A DNA stretch of 64,000 nt from Promerops cafer (lineage: Eukaryota; Chordata; Aves; Passeriformes; Nectariniidae), in the NCBI GenBank assembly GCA_013398275.1, contig VZSE01002342.1:730976-794975 (forward strand), given 5' to 3'. Below the pieces are notes generated by a model, which worked only from the letters and a program-made list of their open reading frames with translations, ran no database searches and was not told the origin of the DNA. Shown here piece after piece: positions 11,201 through 20,432 of the stretch. The stretch's first letter is position 1. Every line of letters begins with the position of its first letter. A program made the position numbers and the translations under genes.

Positions 11201-14200
11201 CTCTCAAAGGCAAAAAACCTTTCATCACTAAGGAGATTTCTAGTAATAATTTAGAACAGAATTGAACCCAGGTGGTGAAGAGCTTGAGAAGTCAAGGAGA
11301 GAAATAGAGAAGATGAAAGTAGACTCTCAACAGGAGAGGGCAAAGTCATACAAGACTACTCAATGATCCTATCCAAATACAGGACAGTTAGCTTTTGACA
11401 CTCAAAGCTATTTTAAGAATAAATTAAAAAGCTAAAGAGGCTAAATTAAGAGGCACCAACACTGTGGTACAGTCCTGAGATGCTTTCTCCACCTACTTGG
11501 TGTGTATGGCCTTAAGAAACCACATGTAATATGTTTTTCTGTGCTGCTGTGGGAGACGCATACGTCTGTCTATCCAGCGAGATAAATGTGGCATATGTAT
11601 ATGTGGTACACAGAGATGAAGCAAAACTTGTAGAAATTAAGGTATCTTTGTTTATTATGTGTGATAGCATTCTACAAAGGGCCAGCTAAACATCGCTGTA
11701 CTGTATGCCTTGCTTTGTGCCTCTGGTTATGACATTGTTTTACATAACTTGCTATTGTAATACATTACTAAAGTATAGATGCATTGCTTTTTATATAATT
11801 TCTGTTATTTGGTATTTGTTCTGAGTTTGAATCCATAAGCCAGATGTGTTATTTAGCCAATATTCCAAACTTAGAGAGGTGCTATATATACCTTTGAATT
11901 AATTTTTCATAGCTTAAATGTCACTGTTTTGTTATCAATATATGAGGATCTTGCTAATCAAGTTGCCTCATGTCTCATAAGGTACTAGGATGTAACTTTA
12001 TAGTTGAGTATTTCTGTAATATCCTTTATAGGGGGCTTGTTCTAGCAAGATATTTCAGGAAGAGGGGGTGACTGTGTCTGCCAAATTGCTGCTCAGAAGG
12101 TTTAATCTGTCAGTGGGCACAAGGGCCCTGGCTTGTGTGGGGCTTTATTAGAATGTCTGTCGGTATAAGTAAATAGTGTGTTCTGCTAAGTCTGTTTTCC
12201 AAGTCCATTTCTTTTACAGGATCACATAAAGCATATGTATCTTTGTGATGTGGAAAGATATTAGAGCTGTAGTTACTTTTTATCAACACTGATGATTTGA
12301 AACATATTTATCTTTTGGCACTTACATGCAGACATTTCTTGTACTGTTTGTTTCAACAGGTACTATCGTAGTTTTGACTCTGATTTCACGGCTCCCTTTG
12401 TGGCTTATCACGTCTGGCCTGCTCTGATGGAAGATGGTTCTGTAATTGTGAAGGGAGAGGTAGTCACTAAAAAAATGGTTCTGGTACGTATTTTGTTAAA
12501 GGAATATGTTAAGGAAAGTCAGTGGATTTCAACACTGTTTTTAAAATTTAAAAAGATAAGTTTTAACTGTTCCCTATATGGGTGGAGTAGTATATCAAAT
12601 ATCTATTTTAGTTGCACTTAGTTAGCACTAAGGTTTTAGTGCCTTATCCTGTATATAGGATTAATAGTCCCATTTTCCTTAATGTATTAATTATGCAGAT
12701 GTATGATTGTTGTCAGAGCCTGTTTAAAGGAGAAAGCTTACTGTGTTTCCTCTCTGTCCTCAAACCTTGTCTCCAGCATTGCAAGTCTGCTTGCAGAGTC
12801 TGTCTTTATCAAACCTTCTTTCTCAGAAGAGGTTTGTCAAACTCTTCTCTTGTAGTGTCCTCGCAGATGCAGAATTAGAAGCAGAAGCTGCAGCTGTGGC
12901 CGTCCTCTCCTGTGTGGTCAAGTAAGCCTCACCTGAATGTTTGTAGTGTTAACAGCATCAAGTATCTTAACTAGGAATGTAGGCAACGTGTTAAAAATGC
13001 TGATGTGCCACATGTACATTTTAACACTGGGAATAAATGCCTTTGCTTGATGGCCTTGAATGAGGTGAAGCTGAACTGACAGATAGATATTGCCTGGTAT
13101 AATGATCAGTAGAGATACTATACGAGAAGTAGATCATAGTTAAATTCTCAGAAGTATCTGTGTATCTTGGAATGCTTTGCCCCTACTCACCTTGCTTTAG
13201 TGCCTTTCTGAATAAATAGTTGCATCATCTGGAGGTGTTTCAGTCATTTTGGAGTACATATACAACACATAGTTCCCGCCTCCTGGAATTAGTAACCTAA
13301 ATTTACTCCTAATTTATTAAATGCATCCAAGGAGCTGAAAAATAAGTGTAGGGTAAGCAGGAAGGGAAGGTGGTACAAATAAGACACATGAAACTTTAGC
13401 AGAGTATGGTATGCGTATGGTATGCTTATGGTATGGTTACACAACGTTTTTAATTATTTATGTAAAAAATGTGTATATTTTTCTAGTTGTTAGCCCATCT
13501 TATTAAATGGACATAGGTGCCCTCAACTTAAAATGTGAATATTGAAAATGTGAGAGGCTTTGGGTAGCGCTCCCTTTTTTGTGTTTGCGCAGGCTGTGAA
13601 GAAAAACTAGAAAGTTGTTGAACTTGACTTAGTAACAGTAGAGCTGCACTGATAGACATGTGCAAATTTTCTGAATGTTGATGGGTCCCCAGGTGGCTTT
13701 CTGGTGGCTTTCTTTTTTCTTTCCCCAGGTGGTTCTTTAGCACACCTGATTTTCCTTTTCTGTTTGTCTTGCAGGTGACTCGAAGCCGCAGTCTTTCAAC
13801 AGTGAGGGTCAAAAGTAAGTGGGCATATTGGTTCCTAGTGACTCATGGTTTTCACATTAAGCCCTTGAATGATGGAACAAAAGAACAAAATAACATGTTG
13901 AATGTCTCTTATTCTAAAATACTTGCCCAAGTCTTATTTTTAAATTGGGTAGCCCATTTTTAAGTGTGGAAAAAGGCTGAGATTTCTGACTTGGAGGAGA
14001 GCTTGTTTTTTCACTCTACTTGGACCACTGTCATGGTTTCTATCTCCTGGTTGTTTTCACTGTGGCCAGTGCTGTAGTAAGTAAAACTTGCTTCCTTTCC
14101 TACACAAGAGACAGTTTACTGCTGCACACCTGCTGTCTTCCTGCCTTTCAAATTCCAAAGAGACGGCTAAGTGGTGATAGTGAAGTGAGGGATTTCAGGC

Positions 14201-14299
14201 AGTATGAATGTGTACCTATCTTGAAGGCAACACAATTAAGAGATTTAGAAAATATAGTTGCACTGAAATGTACCTTTTTCTTCCATAGGGCGCTGCTAA
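2133..14299 (+). CDS. SPATA18: SPATA18 / Mieap, whole coding region, 12 exons, 444 aa
   Basis: SPATA18 (Mieap) is a p53-inducible protein in mammals that acts at mitochondria in quality control and binds cardiolipin. It is also expressed in testis. The exons are 2133-2219, 4223-4328, 4440-4519, 5936-6054, 7857-7988, 8644-8875, 9858-10019, 10385-10560, 12360-12483, 12856-12921, 13775-13814 and 14289-14299. Every boundary is AG/GT and the phases agree across all 11 introns (1,335 nt, 444 codons plus TAA). The start lies in accATGg and gives MAKDLKNLVGAGSARELQEK, like the human N-terminus. Residues 92-174 form a short heptad-rich coiled coil. Residues 176-209 are an Arg/Cys/Pro linker that is Ser/Arg-rich in mammals. 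About 210-406 is the conserved MIEAP C-terminal domain (ILRPF, ESFRAAK, PPLDIAFG, DSDFTAPF, YHVWPALMEDG). Residues 407-444 are an RS/Cys-rich tail. Human SPATA18 is about 538 aa as remembered, so the coil looks shorter here or an exon was missed. The introns are AT-rich, and I see no clear transposon in them. Confidence 0.93.
3538..3591 (+). repeat. Imperfect GATAAGGGAAA tandem repeat (SPATA18 intron 1)
   Basis: Units such as ggataaagataagggaaa recur four to five times with small changes, giving a GATA-rich purine tract within intron 1. Confidence 0.7.
4223..4328 (+). CDS. SPATA18: SPATA18 exon 2
   Basis: The acceptor is ttaatttacag and the donor gtaaat. The exon is 106 bp and enters in phase 0. 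It reads MNSSGENLSRCCEILELNSA, continues through KRLFSILSETSQG, and matches the human helical segment ending LFGILTAAAQEGG. The leading ATG is an internal Met, not a start. Confidence 0.92.
4440..4519 (+). CDS. SPATA18: SPATA18 exon 3
   Basis: The acceptor is ttttcttag and the donor gtgtgt. The 80 bp complete the codon split from exon 2 and end in phase 0. It reads ECAGKIKSCLLPRLCCAASG, corresponding to human ETIKSRLLPWLEASF. It is too short to show as a free ORF. Confidence 0.9.
5936..6054 (+). CDS. SPATA18: SPATA18 exon 4 (coiled coil, first part)
   Basis: The acceptor is tttcctggtag and the donor gtaggg. The exon is 119 bp, phase 0 in and phase 2 out. It begins DSTEGELQLRDLASNPKCRL and continues DLEDKLAETRVQINQMEHE, with leucines and charged residues in heptad spacing. 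Confidence 0.85.
7857..7988 (+). CDS. SPATA18: SPATA18 exon 5 (coiled coil, second part)
   Basis: The acceptor is gtgtgattaag (a weak tract) and the donor gtagag. The exon is 132 bp. It encodes ...YRKLQELDDYEQKIQLLRDE and ISMLDCQKSVLQSR, a clear coiled-coil pattern. This acceptor was chosen because it fits the phase left by exon 4. The exact 5' edge is less certain than the others. Confidence 0.82.
8644..8875 (+). CDS. SPATA18: SPATA18 exon 6 (Arg/Cys linker and start of MIEAP domain)
   Basis: The acceptor is gtgtgtcgtag and the donor gtgaga. The exon is 232 bp. The first half reads RLARSCSPPRCAASKCRAV..., very GC- and CpG-rich, where the mammalian protein is Ser/Arg-rich. The second half, LIARFNFIYAKERLDAETIL then METVQRIIYVAAV, matches human LVSRFNDIYA...ILRRY...VQKIIFIAAV. 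Confidence 0.93.
9858..10019 (+). CDS. SPATA18: SPATA18 exon 7 (MIEAP domain)
   Basis: The acceptor is atgtttgcag and the donor gtaagt. The exon is 162 bp with 54 whole codons. It begins ESFRAAKVAFWKVKINVKDS and ends LDYIACHKDLYDVCCSVH, matching human ESFHAAKMAFRQFK and DYIVRHLDLYDV. Confidence 0.94.
10385..10560 (+). CDS. SPATA18: SPATA18 exon 8 (MIEAP domain)
   Basis: The acceptor is tttattttcag and the donor gtaaga. The exon is 176 bp, phase 0 in and phase 2 out. It encodes EVICSMNKNPKLPCPGEVDF, then MQTLIPPLDIAFGVDGELFN, one of the best conserved parts of the family. Confidence 0.95.
12360..12483 (+). CDS. SPATA18: SPATA18 exon 9 (MIEAP domain end)
   Basis: The acceptor is gtttcaacag and the donor gtacgt. 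The exon is 124 bp and completes the split codon of exon 8. It reads YYRSFDSDFTAPFVAYHVWP and ALMEDGSVIVKGEVVTKK, matching human YRRSYDSDFTAPLVLYHVWPALMED. Confidence 0.95.
12856..12921 (+). CDS. SPATA18: SPATA18 exon 10 (RS/Cys tail)
   Basis: The acceptor is cttctcttgtag and the donor gtaagc. The exon has 22 whole codons, CPRRCRIRSRSCSCGRPLLC then GQ. Arg-Ser-Arg-Ser is kept relative to the mammalian SRSRSRS tail, with several Ser positions now Cys. Because it is short and low in complexity, it was chosen mainly on splice sites and phase. Confidence 0.75.
13404..13438 (+). repeat. Three copies of a 12-bp unit (SPATA18 intron 10)
   Basis: The unit gtatggtatgct is repeated almost three times in tandem with single-base differences. 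Confidence 0.75.
13775..13814 (+). CDS. SPATA18: SPATA18 exon 11 (RS tail)
   Basis: The acceptor is tttgtcttgcag and the donor gtaagt. The exon is 40 bp and reads VTRSRSLSTVRVK plus one base. It resembles the SRSRSLSP type of mammalian C-terminus. Confidence 0.75.
14289..14299 (+). CDS. SPATA18: SPATA18 exon 12, last 11 coding bases and stop
   Basis: The acceptor is tttcttccatag at the end of a strong pyrimidine tract. With the base carried from exon 11, the frame reads Arg-Arg-Cys-TAA. Another frame stays open to 14391, but it does not fit the phase of exon 11. The C-terminus would therefore be ...VRVKRRC. Confidence 0.62.
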
Positions 14300-14990
14300 C
14301 AACATATTCCTGCGGTGCAGTGCACCTGGATTCAACAACTTTGCCGGTGCCTTTTCTCTTCAGAAATACCTCAAATCTCTCAAAAATGTGAATGGCAATT
14401 GTCACTTCAAATGGAGTTTGTGTTCAGTGTGTTTTTTGGAATTATAGAAGGCTTATTTATAATTTTAGAAACTAAACTATTTTGATTTAGAAAAAAAGTG
14501 CATGCACTACAGGATGATTTGGCAAAATTTGCAAAGCTCTCAGGAACCCATGATGTAATCTTGCAGGTGGAGATAGAATTATTGCATCTAGAATGCTTTC
14601 CACAGATTCCAAATGATGCAGCTTATCTTGATAGGGTGTTTAATATAACCTAAATGGTCAATGTTGCAGAATGCTGAGGTTAGCTGTTACTTGAAAACAT
14701 TGTAATTAATTGGTGCTTATTTACAATTTTAGAAAATAGTGATAGTCATAGGATGTGCCAGTCTCACACAGCAGCCTTTTAAATATATCCCTGTGATAAA
14801 CTGAATTTTCTAACTACAATGCAGAAGTTGCACAGAACCATCATAAACTGCCAATAGTCCAGTAATCCTCTGGGCTTTATTGACATTTATGTATAAATGC
14901 ATGTGTCCTTTAGCAAGGCAGTAATAGTCCTTGTTTAAATACATTGTAACTTAGAGATTATTATAATAAAAATTTGTAGTTTAATATTAG
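14300..14990 (+). other. SPATA18: SPATA18 3' UTR (probable)
   Basis: This is AT-rich, non-coding sequence directly after the SPATA18 stop, ending shortly after a canonical AATAAA signal. The 3' edge is an estimate, 10-30 bases beyond the signal. Confidence 0.55.
14965..14970 (+). terminator. Polyadenylation signal AATAAA of SPATA18
   Basis: This is a canonical AATAAA about 670 bp after the SPATA18 stop, followed by T/GT-rich sequence (aatttgtagtttaat). It is the first clear perfect signal I see after the stop codon on the plus strand. Confidence 0.55.
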
Positions 14991-15399
14991 AAGTATTTTG
15001 AAAGTGTGACACTGAGTATTTGTAGGCTTGAAATATTTGATTCAGGCCTCTTCAGTGTCACACTTAATGGGCTTTCATACCTTATTGATAGATCAGTAAT
15101 TGTTGTGAATACAGTGAAAAAATCCTGTCCAGTTACCTCTTACTGTGGGCATTTATTGCACTTTAAGTGTAAAAATTGGAGAGACCTGAAAAGATTTAAC
15201 AGTGATAAGATGTGGGATGACATGCCATACCACTCATAACAGTTGGCTCTCTGAGCCAGAAAGAGATGACCAGAGCCTGGAGAGGGTGTGCAGGTCAGTG
15301 GAGAACATCTGAGGGAACAGCACCAAGGAATTCCAGCCACTGCAGGCAGAAAGTCAGCTTCACCAGGGGCCCAGCTTAAATCCTCTATTCTAAAAAAAG

Positions 15400-16855
15400 C
15401 AGGTAGGATGGGAAGTAAACAGAAGAAACTAGAGACATGTGCAAACTTGCAGGGCTATGACCATATTGGCATCCTGAGAAGTGGTGGGATGGCTCCTGGG
15501 TCTGGAGGGCTGGAATGGATGGGCAAAGGCACTTATGAGGGAAAGTCAGGGGAAACGAATGGTGTTGCCCTCTCTTTTGATCAGCTGGAGTGCATGGAGC
15601 TCTGCCTGGGCATGGATGAGGAGCTGACTGAGAGCTTATGAGTAAGGATTAAAGGGAAGGCAGGAACAGGTGTCATTATTAGTGGGGAACTGCTACAGCC
15701 ACCTGGCCAGAAAGACTGAGTCAATGAGGCCCACTACAGACAGGTAGGAGCAGCCTCATGTTTGCAAGCCCTGGTCCTCATTAGGGACTTCAACCACCCT
15801 TATACCTGTTGAAGGGACAACACAGCAGGGCTCAGGCAGTTCAGGAGGTTCCAGAAATGCACTGATGATAACTTCCTTCTCTAAGTGACGGAGGAGCCAA
15901 TGAGGGGAGGTGTATGCTGGATCTCATTCTCACCAACAAGGAGCAGCTGGTGGGGAATGTGAAGCTCAAGGGCAGCCTGAGCTGCAGTGACCACAAAGTG
16001 GTGTAGTTTGTGATCCTTGAGTCAATGAGAAGAGTGAGAAGCAAGCTCGCTACCCCACACTTCAGGAAAGCAGACTTTGGTCTCTTCAAGAATCTCCTTG
16101 ATAGAGTGCTGTGGGATAGAGCCCTGGAAGGTAGAGGGGCCCAAGAGAGACGCATGATATTCAAGGGTTGTCTCTCCAGGGTCAAAAGCATTGTATTTCT
16201 ACAAAGATGAAATCAGGGAAGGACACCAGGAGACCCGCATGAGCGAACAAGGAGCTCCTGGACAAACAAACAGGTAGCCTACAGAGGGTGGAAACAGGGA
16301 AGGGTAGCCTGGGATAAACACAGAGAAATTGTGCCAAAAGCCAAGGATCTGTTTAGGAAAGCAAAAGCATCAGCAGAAGTAAATCCGGCCAAGGGTATCA
16401 TAGCTAACAAAAAAAGTGCTTTCAGTGCACTGAAATGCTGATGCTTTTCAGCATCAGCAATAAAAGAAAGACTAGGGAAAAATTTGGGTTCTGTCAAGAA
16501 GAATAAAAGAGACCTAGTTACCCAGGACATGGAGGAGACTGAAGTATTCAATGACTTTTTTTGCCTCAGTCTTCACCAGCAAATGCTCCAGCCACATTGC
16601 CAGAGTTATAGAAGATGAAATCAAGGATTTGGAGAATGAAGAACTGTCTGCTGTAGGAGGAGAATGGGTTTGAGAACATCTCAGGAGCCTGAAGGTGCAC
16701 AAGTCCATGACATCTGATGAGTAACACTCACAAGAACTGGCCAAGGAAGTGACTAAGCCACTATCCATCATATTTGAGAAGTCATGGCAGTCCCGTGAAG
16801 TTCACCTAGACTGGCAAAGGGCAAAAATAACCCCCATTATTAAAAAGGAAATAAA
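15400..16855 (+). mobile_element. CR1 LINE fragment: endonuclease region into reverse transcriptase
   Basis: CR1 is the main non-LTR retrotransposon of birds. The plus strand carries decayed ORF2 sequence. The endonuclease part has RDFNHP (the GDFNHP/GDFNLP core, about 15785-15803), then RDNTAG, DDNFLL and, in another frame, the LTNKEGLVG-like and CSDHEMVEF-like blocks (about 15930-16015). Further on come the region between the two domains and the start of the RT segment (tcatggcagtcccgtgaagtt at about 16783 and cccccattattaaaaagg at about 16833). Stops and frameshifts break it everywhere, so it makes no protein. Similarity ends near 16855, long before the element's 3' end, which is unusual for CR1 because truncation normally removes the 5' end. 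The left edge is uncertain. The 15236-15400 stretch may also belong. Confidence 0.85.
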
Positions 16856-17314
16856 GCAGACCTGTTACTTGTGGAGAACGAAATGCATCCTCATTGTTTA
16901 CGCTCTGCAGGACAGATAGCATTTTAAATGTAAAAAGGTGTCTGGTGCTCTCTGGCTTGTGAGATGTTTTTGTTTTGACTCTGCAGAAACTGAGAGAAAA
17001 AGCTATTAAAAGGAGAAGAGGCACAAAATCAGATAAAACAATCTGAAAATGTTGACAGGAGAAGCAGGGTTAAGATGTGACTGGTAATTGCGGGTGTTTG
17101 TGTGTAACGTGCAGCAGAGTCGAGAACTCACAGCATGGACTTGGTCGGTGAGGCTGGTCTTGCTGGACAATGCAGAGTAACATTGCTTGAAGTTGGGATG
17201 GGTGCTCTCCCTCCTGCCCATGGGACCCTCCTGGCAGGATGCAGGACTTGTGCTCCCTTGGCGTGTACCCAGACAGGGGCTGTGGTTTGTAGAACACCTT
17301 GAAGCAGAGCAAAA

Positions 17315-17358
17315 ACCTTAAAATAGTGACCTTACAATAGAAAACCTTACAATAGAAA
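17315..17358 (+). repeat. Three copies of a 15-bp unit, CCTTACAATAGAAAA
   Basis: Two near-exact copies (17330-17344 and 17345-17358) follow a diverged one (accttaaaatagtga). Confidence 0.75.
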
Positions 17359-20300
17359 GGGCTAGTGAGCATTTTAGATGAAAGTTTATGTGTTAACCTG
17401 AGGGAGCCAACTTAGGAAAAAAAAATTACATCTCATTTTCTTGAGGAATTGTTTGCCTAAGAAAGGCTCTGGGCTCCTTTGCCCAGCATAGGACACAAAG
17501 CTGAATATTTCCCACGAGATGGCACTATTACCTTAAGAATAGAAAAATCAGGTTTTCATTTCAACTGCAATAGTTTTAAAAGCTATTGCCATTGTGGGGT
17601 TTGCCAGTAATGCATAATAGTCACAGATCGAAGCAGTATCAACAGATGTCAAATGGAGAATTAGCTTGCTGATTGAACTATTGAAATTTGCTGCGTGATA
17701 AGAATATGAAAATTCTGATGTACGTGTTGTAAGATGAACATCACTATCAATACATTATTGGAGAAACTGTTTGAGGTTAGTTTTTTTCCTATTGAGGGGT
17801 CAATTTTTCAAAATTAAATTAATGAGTTTTTCCAAAGTGAATGGTATTTATCTGGTTGTATTCTGACCAATCTTCTTGAAGAACATAAACAAAAACAAAT
17901 CCCAAACTGAAATTCAGATTGAAAATTAACTACTCTTAACATTTGTCCTTTTAAAATTACTTCCAGTTCCTACCTAGTTCAAGAAAATGGCAGCTTGCAA
18001 AATTGTTATCTTCTGTGTGATTTGTCAGTTGCAATGGCTGACTGGCAAGTTGCTTCACTATTCCTTTTGTCTGTGACTGAAATAGATGTTTTTTCTAATG
18101 AAGTCTGCAAACTCTTTGAATCAGGAACGTACTCCCTGCTTTTAGCTGCACCTCTGTTCATTTTCTAGTCAAAGACAGAGTCAGTTGCACCTGCTGAACC
18201 CTCAGGATATAGCTGGAGGAAACACTGTTATCACAGCAACTGGTTTGGATAAATATGTTCTTCAACTTACTAATTACTGTTTTAAAAGAAAGTTTGTTTA
18301 GCACCATTCTCTATCTTTAATTGCAATATTGTTCCAGAATGTAATTTCTCTAATGCTTCAAAGTTTTCTTCTGTATCCAGCCCAAATTTATTCATTTTCT
18401 CTAGCCAAAGAGCCTATACCTCTTTGTTCTTCTGCCAGTGTGATTCTCTTCAGAAGTCCTTGTTCCCTGCCTTTGGTATTTGCCCTACTGTTGAGAGCAA
18501 TCATCTTTTCTCCTAGTTTTTGTTTCTCTGAACTAAAACCACCAAATCTTTCCATCTCCTCCAAAGAGGGATTTTTCATTGCCTTGATTATACTTTTTGG
18601 GTGGCTCCAGGTATATTTCTGCTGCAGTCCATCTTTCTTGAGTACAGATGACTAGAAATGGTGCCTAGTATTCAGGATAAGGCCTGACAAGAGCTTTGTA
18701 TCATACACTTATCAATTTCATTGTACCATTGTAGTGTGTCTGTGGGAAGTGGCTCATTATCTGTGATCAGTTAATAAGCTTCATTGTCCTCAGTTGTTTC
18801 AAATTGATGAGTCTTTTTCCCCCTAGAACTTAATTCATCCACACATTTTTGGTGGACTCTTGATATTAGTATTATTCATATTAATGGCATGGTTGTTTTA
18901 GAAATGCTGAACTTTGGGCATCCATTTGCACACATACCATGACAATGGTGTCTGTGAATGCCATAGTGCATCATGGTGTGTTCCTTTATTGCTAAGACTT
19001 ACTGCAGGGTGATTCTTTGCATTAAGCTGCCTGAACAGATTTTAGTAACCAGCCTCACAAAGTTTCAAAGTACCTACCTGGAGCTTGATGATGCAAAGGA
19101 AAATATCTTACTTAACTCTATTTATGTCCACTTTTCCAAGAGAAGAAATAAATGTGACGACTATCACTCCAAACTTGTTGAAATACTGGGGACCATTCAA
19201 TGGACAAATCTCTGTCAGTATTAACAGAATGAAATACTAGAAATTCCTCATGAAAAGAAGTTATATACCTGATGGTTTGCAGCAAGAGCTTTAAATAACA
19301 TTGAAATATTTTATAAGTCATCTAACCTGGCCTTTTGATTTATTGATGATATGGCTGTCATTTCTTGAGACGTGATTTTTTCCTTAGTTGTATTTGCCTA
19401 CCTCTTAGATTTTCTGAGGGCTTTCATAGGCATCTCCACAATATATGTAGGGCACTTGTCACAGATAAAATGCCCTTCTAAAAATATTTTTTGTCATGAT
19501 TCTGGATTTGTGCTGTTTATCTGTAAGTCCTGGGTCATCCAGAGCTTTGAAGTCTGTTGCCTTGGTTGAATGGCACTTTCCCCAGGCTATTTTGTGCCAT
19601 TGCTTCTTGTCTGAATCATGCAACCAGTAACAGGCAAGCAGTCAACATGTACAGGATTGCCTCTGTCACTGAAATACCCTGTTAATGTATCTAAATCTAT
19701 GTGCACCCCCAGGATGTGGTTATTGTTCTCATGGTTCTTCCTTCACAGTTCGTCTACTGAGCGGCTTTCGGACTGAAATCTTTGGGTCAGGAGCAGTTTC
19801 TTTTTTGTGCAGCAGGGCTGGGTTTCACAGGTGATGTGTCTGCACAGCAGATGCAGCCTTACCATTGGTGCAACGTGCTCCCCTAGTCCCATGAGTCGGC
19901 TGCGGACCCATCCACCCTCCTGTTGCACAGCATCAGTCACTCTCTGTGCCCGACTACTGTGCACTTAGAACAGCTCCATCATCTCATATAAATAAAAACA
20001 ACCCAGGCATCTGGATGAGTGTTTACATGCACAAATTCCTATGTGTAATAAAGACAGGGAGGAAGGATTAGAAGGAATATGATCAAAAGACAGATTGCCT
20101 CTTACATTAAGAGCCTTCCTAAGTCACCCCTGAAATACATGGGCCTTTAAATGTTCTTGAAGGTAATTGTACACTTTTCCCTTATTTTGAATAGGCTTAA
20201 AAGTAGCTTCCTCCTCATCTCCCTGAAGCATGGAATGCACACAGGGAACAAAGCTGCTTGGGAGATTTGGCTGGGCCAAGGACAGGAGATTTTTCACAAG

Positions 20301-20405
20301 GTCAGCTCTTCTCCCTAGCTGCTGTCTAGGAGACATCTCAGAATTTGAATAGATGGGCTGTTCTTATAGGGTGGTTTTTGTTGCTGTTGTTGTTTTGAGT
20401 TTGCC

Positions 20406-20432
20406 TTTTTTTTTTTTTTTTCTTTTTTTTTT
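20406..20432 (+). repeat. Poly(T) tract
   Basis: This is T16, a single C, then T10. It could be the reverse of a retroposed poly(A) tail on the minus strand, but no gene-derived sequence or target duplication is seen beside it. Confidence 0.85.

Noticed and set aside
14029..14075. TGTCATGGTTT motif resembling a bird LTR end inside SPATA18 intron 11
   Set aside because: Only about 11 bases match. There is no paired end, no target duplication and no further LTR similarity.
15288..15641. 117-codon plus-strand open frame
   Set aside because: It overlaps the start of the decayed CR1 fragment. The true CR1 frame is broken elsewhere and this frame is not the ORF2 frame throughout.
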